Part shown: positions 22,255-28,515 of the stretch, piece by piece
Numbering within the stretch: position 1 is the stretch's first letter
Layout: the number at the start of each line of letters is the position of its first letter
Origin: CAYHIN01 sp964356705
GTDB lineage: Bacteria; Patescibacteriota; Microgenomatia; CAZETR01; Amesbacteraceae
Direction of reading: 5' to 3'
DNA length: 36,342 nucleotides
NCBI GenBank assembly: GCA_964356705.1
Contig: CAYHIN010000004.1
Coordinates: 1-36,342, forward strand
Notes under the pieces: model-generated
What the model was told of the DNA's origin: nothing
What the model saw: the letters and a program-made list of their open reading frames with translations, nothing else
The model's database searches: none
Translations under genes and position numbers: made by a program

Positions 22255-23126
22255 GTACACTCGACACATCCCTCATCCAGCCCGTCCTAGCCAGTTCCAC
22301 CTCGTTTACCATTCTCATTCCCAAAAACCCCCTTTATGATCACGTCGCCTCCGGTCTAGCCCTCAAGCTGAGCCTGGAGACCGCCGGAAAAAGAGTCACC
22401 GTCGCCTGTCCCGACCCCATGACTGTGGAGTTCAACCGACTTGTCGGCGTGGAATCTATTTCCACATCGCTCGGTGGACGCAATCTCCTCATCACTTTTG
22501 GCAGTCAGACTGAGGTAGTAGACAAGATCAGCTATCACGTCGAAAACGGTGATCTCAGGCTGGTCATTACCCCCAAAGAAGGCGCCCCAAATGTAGATCA
22601 CAGTCAGCTCCAGTTTGTGCCAGGAACATCCAAGCCTGAGGTTCTCATCCTCATTGGAGCCCAGGATCTGGAGGGTTTTGGCCACATTTATGCCAATTCC
22701 AAAGAGCATTTCCAGGCTGCAAACGTCATCTCTCTTTCCCACACTCCTCCTACCAATCAGTTTGCCCATTACCACTTTTCCGACGCTGGTGTGTCCTCTC
22801 TTTGTGAGCTCACAACCCACTTTCTTGATACTCTGACTCTGGCCGTCTCAGACGATGCCGCCTCAAATCTGCTATCAGGCATCGAGATCGCCACCCAGGA
22901 TTTCAAGTCGCCAAATGTCACCGCCGGCACTTTTGAAGCAGCCGCCAGTCTTCTCAAAAAAGGCGCCAGGAGACACCGCCCCATCAGTTCTGCCGATTTC
23001 CCAGCCGGATCTATTCCCCAAGTAGATAGTACTCCCGGCACCGCCGAAAGAGTGCAAGAAGTAAAAGCTCCCCCCGCCGACTGGTCCGGCCCCAAGATTT
23101 ACAACAACGGCCCAGCCCTAGTCTAA
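22251..23126 (+). CDS. NrnA-like DHH-family protein with lost catalytic motifs
   Basis: The 291-aa protein follows the outline of the N-terminal (DHH) domain of NrnA-type oligoribonuclease/pAp-phosphatases: ILIPKNPLYDHVASGLALKL where NrnA has H-x-NPDGDAIGS; LILIGAQDLEGFG where it has the D-T segment; ISLSHTPPTNQFAHYHF where it has IDHHP-N-xFG; and SGIEIATQDFKSPNVTAGTFEAAASLL where it has G-D-T-G-x-F--NTT. The usual metal-binding Asp and His residues are missing or displaced at all of these places, and there is no DHHA1 domain. A disordered Pro-rich tail follows (about 235-291). Its place after infB and before rpsO is where nrnA lies in many Firmicutes, which supports the homology. Probably a pseudoenzyme. 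Confidence 0.55.
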   Translation: MSTLDTSLIQPVLASSTSFTILIPKNPLYDHVASGLALKLSLETAGKRVTVACPDPMTVEFNRLVGVESISTSLGGRNLLITFGSQTEVVDKISYHVENGDLRLVITPKEGAPNVDHSQLQFVPGTSKPEVLILIGAQDLEGFGHIYANSKEHFQAANVISLSHTPPTNQFAHYHFSDAGVSSLCELTTHFLDTLTLAVSDDAASNLLSGIEIATQDFKSPNVTAGTFEAAASLLKKGARRHRPISSADFPAGSIPQVDSTPGTAERVQEVKAPPADWSGPKIYNNGPALV

Positions 23127-23130
23127 AAAA

Positions 23131-23355
23131 ATGTCTTATTCAGGTGAACGTAAAGTACCCGAGGTCTTTCTTTCCCATGAGCAAATAGTCGGACTTTTCG
23201 ATGGCACAGGACCCCAGCAATTTCCCGATCCAAAGACTCCTGATGTCAAAGAGCGGAAAGCTCGCCGTTCTTCCGATAGTCAGCTCCAAAGGCTCAACTC
23301 TCTAGCAGTAGATTCCTATCAACCGCCAGATATGGTAGAATACGATCCAGCATAA
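23131..23355 (+). CDS. Hypothetical 74-aa polar protein
   Basis: Not recognised. It starts MSYSGERKVPEVFLSHEQIV and is polar and probably mostly disordered (KTPDVKERKARRSSDSQ; ends PPDMVEYDPA). It begins 4 bases after the NrnA-like gene in the same operon. In the standard gene order this spot is held by rbfA/truB, but no similarity to either is visible. Confidence 0.55.
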   Translation: MSYSGERKVPEVFLSHEQIVGLFDGTGPQQFPDPKTPDVKERKARRSSDSQLQRLNSLAVDSYQPPDMVEYDPA

Positions 23356-23422
23356 AGAGAACTAGCGTTAGTCGGTCTGGTTGCAGCACTCACTAACCAT
23401 AGCCGTATCTCTTTACTTTTTT
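23356..23422 (+). terminator. Imperfect hairpin with T-tract between the 74-aa gene and rpsO
   Basis: AGAGA (23356-23360), CTA and GTTAGT (23367-23372) can pair with ACTAAC (23392-23397), TAG and TCTCT (23408-23412), with internal loops, followed after a few bases by six T (23417-23422). It could terminate the nusA-infB transcript. The internal loops make the fold uncertain. Since the rpsO promoter lies downstream of it, an rpsO leader role is less likely. Confidence 0.4.
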
Positions 23423-23431
23423 GTCCTTTTA

Positions 23432-23459
23432 GGATTTAGATATTAGAATTTCGAATTTA
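23432..23459. repeat. Intergenic heptanucleotide array before rpsO
   Basis: Four 7-base units (GGATTTA, GATATTA, GAATTTC, GAATTTA), 28 bp, with the last two bases running into the -10 box of rpsO. The array shares its consensus with that before infB and, in antisense, with the one in map. Confidence 0.7.
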
Positions 23460-23463
23460 TAAT
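23458..23463 (+). promoter_or_regulatory. rpsO -10 box
   Basis: A perfect TATAAT 11 bases before the rpsO ATG, with a moderate -35 (TTTAGA, 23435-23440) at 17-base spacing inside the heptad array. The leader would be about 5 bases. Confidence 0.5.
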
Positions 23464-23474
23464 CATTTTATAAA

Positions 23475-23744
23475 ATGGCTCTAAATACAGACGCAAAAAA
23501 ACAAGTAATCACCAAATTTGCCCAAGGCAAAGGGGACACAGGATCCCCTGAAGTCCAAGCAGCTCTGCTTTCTGAAAAGATCGCCAAGTTAGTCGAACAT
23601 TTGAAAGAGCACAAAAAAGATAATCATTCCAGAAGAGGCTTAGTCAGTATGGTCAGTAAGCGCAGACGCTTATTGTATTACCTCCAAAAGAAAGACGCTC
23701 CCAGATACAAAGAAATCGCCAAAAAGTTAGGTCTGGCAAAATAA
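23475..23744 (+). CDS. rpsO: 30S ribosomal protein S15
   Basis: An 89-aa four-helix protein binding the central domain of 16S rRNA. The signatures GDTGSPEVQAALLSEKIAKLVEHLKEHKKDNHSRRGLVSMVSKRRRLLYYLQK and the C-terminal RYKEIAKKLGL are all present. It is followed by pnp, as in most bacteria, but with its own promoter. Confidence 0.97.
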   Translation: MALNTDAKKQVITKFAQGKGDTGSPEVQAALLSEKIAKLVEHLKEHKKDNHSRRGLVSMVSKRRRLLYYLQKKDAPRYKEIAKKLGLAK

Positions 23745-23746
23745 TC

Positions 23747-23755
23747 TGATATAAT
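23747..23755 (+). promoter_or_regulatory. Extended -10 promoter for pnp
   Basis: TGATATAAT, a perfect TATAAT with the TGn extension, located right after the rpsO stop. The start site would be near 23762, giving a structured leader of about 95 bases before pnp. Confidence 0.5.
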
Positions 23756-23782
23756 ACCCACATCGAAGTAAATTCGAGAGGT

Positions 23783-23825
23783 GCGAAGAGAACATTTTTT
23801 CTTCAGACTTCTTGAAAAACTTCGC
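23783..23825 (+). promoter_or_regulatory. Long hairpin in the pnp leader
   Basis: GCGAAG (23783-23788) pairs with CTTCGC (23820-23825), and TTTTTC (23796-23801) pairs with GAAAAA (23814-23819), stacked through a 7-base bulge on the left side, with a 12-base loop. In E. coli, PNPase controls its own mRNA through a processed leader hairpin; this structure is in the equivalent place. Confidence 0.5.
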
Positions 23826-23855
23826 TTGGCACAAGATACTGAAAGAACAATATAA

Positions 23856-26087
23856 ATGAGTAACATAGTAACCAAGAAATTAGATGTAGCCGGTCGTGAA
23901 CTTTCTTTTGAAGTGGGCCGTCTGGCCGCCCAAGCCACCAGTTCAGTCCTAGCTCGTTACGGCGATTCCACCATTTTGGCAACCGTAGTCATCGGCCGTG
24001 AGGATCTCAAAAAAGATTACTTCCCTCTATCTGTAGAGTACCAAGAAAAGCTCTACGCCGGAGGGAGAATCAAAGGTTCCAAGTGGATCAAGCGCGAAAG
24101 AAACACCGACGAGGATACTCTTTCAGCTCGTCTCATCGATCGCTCAGTGAGACCCCTCTTCCCAAAGACGTTCAAAAACGAAGTCCAAGTCATCGTCATG
24201 GTCTTATCTACAGATACAGACAATGATACTGACGTTTTAGGCATCAATGCCGTCTCAGCCGCCCTCGCCATTTCCCCCATTCCTTTTGAGGGTCCAGTGG
24301 CAGCCGTCCGCATGGGTCTAGAAGGTGGCACTTTAGTGACCAATCCCAAAAATGGCAATCGTGAAGGCGTAGATCTCGATCTGGTCGTGACCAGTACCGG
24401 AGAGTTAATCCCCATGATTGAAGCCGGCGCCAGTCAGGTGTCTGAGGAAGTCATGTACCAGGGTCTAGAGCAAGCCGTAGCTCAAAACAAACTCATCATT
24501 TCCACTATCAATGAATTGGTAGCCGAAGTAGGCAAGTCCAAGATCGTCCTAAACAGACCCGGCCCAGACGCCAGTTTCGTTTCCGAAGTAGAAAAGATCG
24601 CTACTCCCTTGGTGGAAGAATATCTCCAGTCAGCTTCTCAAAAAGAAGGTAATAGTTTGGAAGATATCATCACCCAGGTATCCACAAAATATGAGCAAGC
24701 CCAAAAAGGCGAGATCCCCGGCATCATCGAAAATTTGGTATACAAGATATTACGCAGTAATATCTTGCAAAAAGATCTCAGAGCCGATGGTCGCAAGCTA
24801 GATCAGATTAGACCCCTAGATGTCCAAGTCGGAGTATTGCCCAGAGTCCATGGCTCCGCCATTTTCCAAAGAGGTCAGACCCAAGCGCTCACCGTGACTA
24901 CTCTTGGCGCCCCATCACTAGGACAATCCACAGAGAGTGCCGAAGGCGAAGGCAACAAGCGCTACATGCACCACTACAATTTTCCACCTTTCAGTACTGG
25001 CGAGACTGGCAAAGTTGGGTCTCCCAAGAGACGTGAGATTGGTCACGGAGCGCTGGCCGAGAGAGCATTGGCTCCAGTCATTCCTAGTGAAGCCGATTTC
25101 CCATATGCCATCAGAGTAGTTTCCGAGATTATGAGCTCAAATGGATCATCCAGCATGGCCTCATCTTGTGGATCCACCATGTCTCTTATGGACGCCGGAG
25201 TTCCCTTGAAGGCTCCAGTTTCTGGTATTTCCACCGGTCTTATCACGGGTAGCGACTACCCAAAGAATCCAAACAGTTACAAGTTGATCACGGACATTAT
25301 TGGTCTTGAGGATCACTATGGCGATATGGATTTCAAAGTAGCCGGTACCAAAGACGGCATCACTGCCATCCAGCTGGATACCAAGGTTGCAGGTCTTACT
25401 CTGGACATTTGTAAAGCTACTTTTGTGAGAGCCAAGGCCGCTCGCGCCGAAGTGCTAAAGGCCATGTTAGCAGTCCTAGCTGAGCCTCGAAAAGAAGTTT
25501 CGACTTATGCTCCAAAGATCAGTACCGTACATATTCCTACAGACAAGATTGGCGAATTAATTGGTCCCGGCGGCAAAAACATCAAAAAACTTATGGCCGA
25601 TACCGGTACGACCGTAGACGTCAATGACGAAGGCAATGTGTTTATCTCAGGTGTTGATGCCGAGGGTACCGCCCGCGCCATCGCTTATGTCACTGGCATG
25701 GGCAAAGAGGTCGTCGCAGGTGAGATCTACGAAGGCGTCGTCGCTCGCATCCAGCCCTTTGGTGCTTTTGTCACCATTTTGCCCGGCAAAGACGGTCTTC
25801 TGCACGTGTCCCAGATGGCCGAAGGCTTTGTCTCAGATCCAAACCAATATGTAAAAGAAGGTCAAACGGTCAAAGTCTGGGTCGTCAGTGTCGACGATCA
25901 GGGCAAGATTGCCCTATCCAGTTTGTTTGACGAAGCCGGAGTCCCAAAGCCCAAGGCTCGTGAAGAGCGCGCCCCCAGGATGGACACCGGCGGAGGCAGA
26001 CCAGCTTTCCAAAGACGTGATGATCGTGGTGGTCACCCCGCAGGTGGCACCGGCCACTTCAGCGCCCCCCGCCGACGTGGATTTTGA
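23856..26087 (+). CDS. pnp: Polyribonucleotide nucleotidyltransferase (PNPase)
   Basis: A 3'-5' phosphorolytic exoribonuclease acting as a trimer in mRNA decay. The 743-aa protein has two RNase PH domains (the second active one with GSSSMASSCGSTMSLMDAGVP), the helical linker between them, a KH domain (IPTDKIGELIGPGGKNIKKLMADTG) and an S1 domain (GEIYEGVVARIQPFGAFVTILPGKDGLLH). It ends with an Arg/Gly-rich tail (RRDDRGGHPAGG). It partners functionally with RNase J encoded downstream. A perfect 11-bp palindrome (24743-24767) lies in the linker coding region. Confidence 0.97.
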   Translation: MSNIVTKKLDVAGRELSFEVGRLAAQATSSVLARYGDSTILATVVIGREDLKKDYFPLSVEYQEKLYAGGRIKGSKWIKRERNTDEDTLSARLIDRSVRPLFPKTFKNEVQVIVMVLSTDTDNDTDVLGINAVSAALAISPIPFEGPVAAVRMGLEGGTLVTNPKNGNREGVDLDLVVTSTGELIPMIEAGASQVSEEVMYQGLEQAVAQNKLIISTINELVAEVGKSKIVLNRPGPDASFVSEVEKIATPLVEEYLQSASQKEGNSLEDIITQVSTKYEQAQKGEIPGIIENLVYKILRSNILQKDLRADGRKLDQIRPLDVQVGVLPRVHGSAIFQRGQTQALTVTTLGAPSLGQSTESAEGEGNKRYMHHYNFPPFSTGETGKVGSPKRREIGHGALAERALAPVIPSEADFPYAIRVVSEIMSSNGSSSMASSCGSTMSLMDAGVPLKAPVSGISTGLITGSDYPKNPNSYKLITDIIGLEDHYGDMDFKVAGTKDGITAIQLDTKVAGLTLDICKATFVRAKAARAEVLKAMLAVLAEPRKEVSTYAPKISTVHIPTDKIGELIGPGGKNIKKLMADTGTTVDVNDEGNVFISGVDAEGTARAIAYVTGMGKEVVAGEIYEGVVARIQPFGAFVTILPGKDGLLHVSQMAEGFVSDPNQYVKEGQTVKVWVVSVDDQGKIALSSLFDEAGVPKPKAREERAPRMDTGGGRPAFQRRDDRGGHPAGGTGHFSAPRRRGF
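24743..24767. repeat. Perfect 11-bp inverted repeat inside pnp
   Basis: CAAGATATTAC, a GCA loop, and the exact reverse complement GTAATATCTTG. It encodes KILRSNILQ just before the second RNase PH domain. The mRNA would form a strong hairpin here. Confidence 0.6.
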
Positions 26088-26098
26088 GATTTGTAAAG

Positions 26099-26308
26099 TG
26101 TAGTAAACTAAATACGTGGAAGATCAACTGACAGCGGATATCGCAAAATTAAANNNNNNNNNNNNNNNNNNNNNNNNNNNNNNNNNNNNNNNNNNNNNNN
26201 NNNNNNNNNNNNNNNNNNNNNNNNNNNNNNNNNNNNNNNNNNNNNNNNNNNNNTGTAGTAAACTAAATACGTGGAAGATCAACTGACAGCGGATATCGCA
26301 AAATTAAA
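26099..26308. other. Assembly gap (100 N) flanked by identical 55-bp ends
   Basis: Ns at 26154-26253. The 55 bp at 26099-26153 equal those at 26254-26308, including the GTG start of the Lon-like gene in both copies. Collapsing them joins pnp and the Lon-like gene with a 28-base spacer; no sequence need be missing. Confidence 0.9.
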
Positions 26309-27314
26309 AGCTAGGGTCGAAGGCATCAAGCTCCCGGATGACCTGAGAGAAAAAGTGGACCTCATGCTAGCTCGTCTCGAGCGCCAGGCCAAATACGGCG
26401 GTTACTCACTTGAGTATGAACAAGTCAGTCACTACATCGACTGGGTAGCCAGTCTCCCCTGGGACATTGTTACCAAAGATATTTTGGATCTCGGTCACGC
26501 CCGCCAGATTTTGGACTCACATCATTTTGGTTTGGACGATGTAAAACAGCGTTTCTTGGAGTATCTCTCGGTATTGACGCTCAACGAACAAATAAATCCA
26601 AATTATCACGCCCCGATTTTATTATTAGTAGGTCTAGTGGGTACAGGAAAAACCACGTTGGCCCGGAGTCTGGCCGATTCTATCGGTCGTAAGTTTGTCC
26701 GTATCCCCTTCGGTGGCATGAGCTCCGCTCTTGACCTCCGTGGTCTATCTCGTACTCATCCCGAGGCCGAGCCAGGGCAGATTATAAAAGCGCTCAAGAG
26801 AGCCGGTTCAAAAAATCCAGTTATTTTATTAGACGAGATCGACCGCATTGCTCCCTCCGCCCACGGTGAGATCATGGGTGTTTTGGTCGAGCTCCTAGAT
26901 CCCGAGCAAAATGCCGGTTTTACGGATCACTACCTCGATTATCCCGTAGATCTGTCCCAAGTTTTGTTTGTGACCACAGGCAACAACACGACCAATATTA
27001 GTACTGCCGTCATGGACCGCCTCGAACCCATCCTTATGCCTTCTTACACAGATGAAGAGAAGATCAAGATTGCCAAAGATTATGTCTTCCCAGCCGAAGT
27101 AAAAAACTCCGGTCTTCCCGATGGAGCTTTGGCCATCGACGAAGCTGTCTGGCCAAAGATAGTGCGTCCTCTAGGCTTCGACGCCGGTATCCGTACGCTC
27201 GAGAGGACCATCCAGGGTATGACTCGAAAAGTCGCCATGCAAATAGTCGAAGGCAAGACCAAAAAGGTGTATATTACAGACGAAAACGTCAAAGCCTTCC
27301 TGCCCAGTTATTAA
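26271..27314 (+). CDS. Lon-like AAA+ ATPase lacking the protease domain
   Basis: The 347 aa match the middle of Lon: the helical segment before the ATPase (LPDDLREKVDLMLARLERQA; YIDWVASLPWD; LDSHHFGLDDVKQRFLEYL), Walker A (GLVGTGKTT, 121-129), Walker B (VILLDEID, 184-191), DPEQNAGFTDHYLDYPVDLS, sensor-1 (TTGNN), Arg finger (MDRLEP, R250) and sensor-2 (GIRTLER). The N-terminal substrate domain is missing, and the frame stops at the end of the ATPase small domain (VKAFLPSY), where Lon would continue into the Ser-Lys protease; the next gene is unrelated. It starts with GTG (26271-26273; duplicated at 26116 before the gap). It may act as an unfoldase or chaperone, alone or with a separate peptidase. 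Confidence 0.85.
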   Translation: MEDQLTADIAKLKARVEGIKLPDDLREKVDLMLARLERQAKYGGYSLEYEQVSHYIDWVASLPWDIVTKDILDLGHARQILDSHHFGLDDVKQRFLEYLSVLTLNEQINPNYHAPILLLVGLVGTGKTTLARSLADSIGRKFVRIPFGGMSSALDLRGLSRTHPEAEPGQIIKALKRAGSKNPVILLDEIDRIAPSAHGEIMGVLVELLDPEQNAGFTDHYLDYPVDLSQVLFVTTGNNTTNISTAVMDRLEPILMPSYTDEEKIKIAKDYVFPAEVKNSGLPDGALAIDEAVWPKIVRPLGFDAGIRTLERTIQGMTRKVAMQIVEGKTKKVYITDENVKAFLPSY

Positions 27315-27318
27315 TTTC

Positions 27319-27337
27319 TTCCACCTTTAGGGTGGAA
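27319..27337 (+). other. Short hairpin after the Lon-like gene
   Basis: TTCCACC and GGTGGAA form a perfect 7-bp stem with a 5-base loop just after the stop codon. There is no T-tract, so it is not a standard intrinsic terminator; it may protect the mRNA end. Confidence 0.4.
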
Positions 27338-27343
27338 ACACTA

Positions 27344-27377
27344 GTCATCTTGAACGCAGTGAAAGATCCAGTACAAT
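27344..27377 (+). repeat. Dispersed GTCATCCTGA-type repeat, copy A, with promoter-like sequence
   Basis: The first of three copies of an imperfect palindrome (GTCATC, a Gly/Cys-rich core, then AAGATCCAGTAC). In this copy a changed base creates TTGAAC (27350-27355); 16 bases later TACAAT (27372-27377) overlaps the repeat end and lies 10 bases before the yfcE-like ATG. The repeat may therefore have supplied this gene's promoter. Confidence 0.6.
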
Positions 27378-27387
27378 TCAAAACATC

Positions 27388-27894
27388 ATGAAAATCGCCA
27401 TCATCTCTGACACCCACGATCACATTTGGAACATTGAAAAAATGTCCGCATTGATCAAGCAACACAACTGTGAAGCTATAATCCACTGCGGCGATTTCTG
27501 CGCCCCGTTTACAGGAGCCCTCATTTCAAATATCGGCTTGCCCATTTATGCCTGTTTGGGCAACAACGACGAAGATCACTACGCAATAAGTCGCAAGATG
27601 AAGCCTACCCAATTAACGCCGTTAGCCGATGAGTTCGGCGAAGTAGAATTAGACAGTAAAAAAATCGCCTTTTGTCACTACCCAAAGTTAGGAGAGTTAC
27701 TGGCAAAATCAGGTGATTACGACGCCGTCTTTCATGGTCACACCCATGAAGCCTATCAGAAAACCGAAGGCAAGACGCTTTTGGTAAATCCGGGCAGTAT
27801 CTGTGGCATCCAAGGCGGTCGTCCCGCTCCCGCCTCCTTCGGCATTTATGACACAACTACCAACGATTACCAACAAATAGACTTGTCATCCTGA
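27388..27894 (+). CDS. YfcE/MJ0936-type metallophosphoesterase
   Basis: A 168-aa single-domain calcineurin-like phosphoesterase with all binuclear metal motifs: SDTHDH (8-13), HCGDF, GNND, FCHYP and GHTHEA. Family members hydrolyse phosphodiesters; the in vivo substrate is unknown. The last codons and the TGA stop fall inside the dispersed repeat at 27885-27912, so the C-terminal DLSS comes from repeat sequence. Confidence 0.88.
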   Translation: MKIAIISDTHDHIWNIEKMSALIKQHNCEAIIHCGDFCAPFTGALISNIGLPIYACLGNNDEDHYAISRKMKPTQLTPLADEFGEVELDSKKIAFCHYPKLGELLAKSGDYDAVFHGHTHEAYQKTEGKTLLVNPGSICGIQGGRPAPASFGIYDTTTNDYQQIDLSS

Positions 27895-27912
27895 GCGTAG
27901 CGAAGGACCCAG
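27885..27912. repeat. Dispersed GTCATCCTGA-type repeat, copy B
   Basis: GTCATCCTGAGCGTAGCGAA, then GGACCCAG. Inner bases TCCT/AGGA and GC/GC pair with tandem G-A mismatches, making a small imperfect hairpin. It contains the yfcE-like stop codon and abuts a 9-base repeat array. Confidence 0.75.
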
Positions 27913-27957
27913 CTTATTTGTCCTATTTGCCCTATCTGACCTATTCGACTTATGTCT
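27913..27957. repeat. 9-bp tandem repeat spanning the def start
   Basis: Five 9-base units with consensus CCTATTTGN (units CTTATTTGT, CCTATTTGC, CCTATCTGA and two more). The def ATG (27952-27954) lies in the fifth unit. With copy B of the dispersed repeat, the whole yfcE-def spacer is repetitive DNA. Confidence 0.65.
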
Positions 27958-28515
27958 TCAAACAACTCCACTATAAAAATCCGTGCCGACCAATTCAGCC
28001 GACTAATAACAGCTTTTCCAGAGTTCAGATATCTCGGCGATCCCATTCTTCGCACGCCGTGCGCCGAAGTATCTGTGCCAGAGGGGATAGAGATTGGTAA
28101 ACAGTTAGAAGAAGTTTTGATCAAGTATCGTGGCATCGTAGGTTACGGTCGAGGGTTGGCCGCTCCCCAGATCGGTATCGCAAGTGCCGTTTTTGTGACA
28201 TATCTAAATGACCAGGTCCAAACTTACATCAACCCAAAAATAATTAAATCTTCTGATGCCAAAAATCTTTATCGTGAGCTGTGCCTGAGTACTGGCATTG
28301 TTTGGGGAGATATCGCCAGATCAGTGACTATTACTATGCAATGGACGGACATTGCAGGCAGGCTCCAAGAACAAGAAGCGACCGACACTTTGGCTCGGCT
28401 CTGGCAGCATGAAGAAGCCCATCTCCGCGGCCTCCCAAGTATTGATCAAGCTGTGACCGGCACAATAGAACTTTGTTTATCAGATCCACTTCAGGAGAAG
28501 CTCAGACCCGCATGA
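27952..28515 (+). CDS. def: Peptide deformylase (divergent)
   Basis: Removes the formyl group from N-terminal fMet, upstream of MetAP (map, above). The 187-aa protein has motif 1 GRGLAAPQIG (67-76), motif 2 ELCLS (C111; usually EGCLS) and motif 3 HEEAH (H153, E154, H157; usually HExDH). All three metal ligands and the catalytic Glu are kept, while the Gly of motif 2 and the Asp of motif 3 are replaced. The stop overlaps the next start (ATGA). The 5' end lies in a 9-bp repeat array. Confidence 0.87.
   Translation: MSSNNSTIKIRADQFSRLITAFPEFRYLGDPILRTPCAEVSVPEGIEIGKQLEEVLIKYRGIVGYGRGLAAPQIGIASAVFVTYLNDQVQTYINPKIIKSSDAKNLYRELCLSTGIVWGDIARSVTITMQWTDIAGRLQEQEATDTLARLWQHEEAHLRGLPSIDQAVTGTIELCLSDPLQEKLRPA

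Noticed and set aside
23356..23412. Possible tRNA in the rpsO upstream region
   Set aside because: The paired arms do not form a cloverleaf and there is no T-loop or acceptor pairing of the right length.
27867..28136. Minus-strand frame with GQI repeats and RYAQDD
   Set aside because: It is translation of the dispersed repeat and the 9-bp array; it overlaps def entirely.
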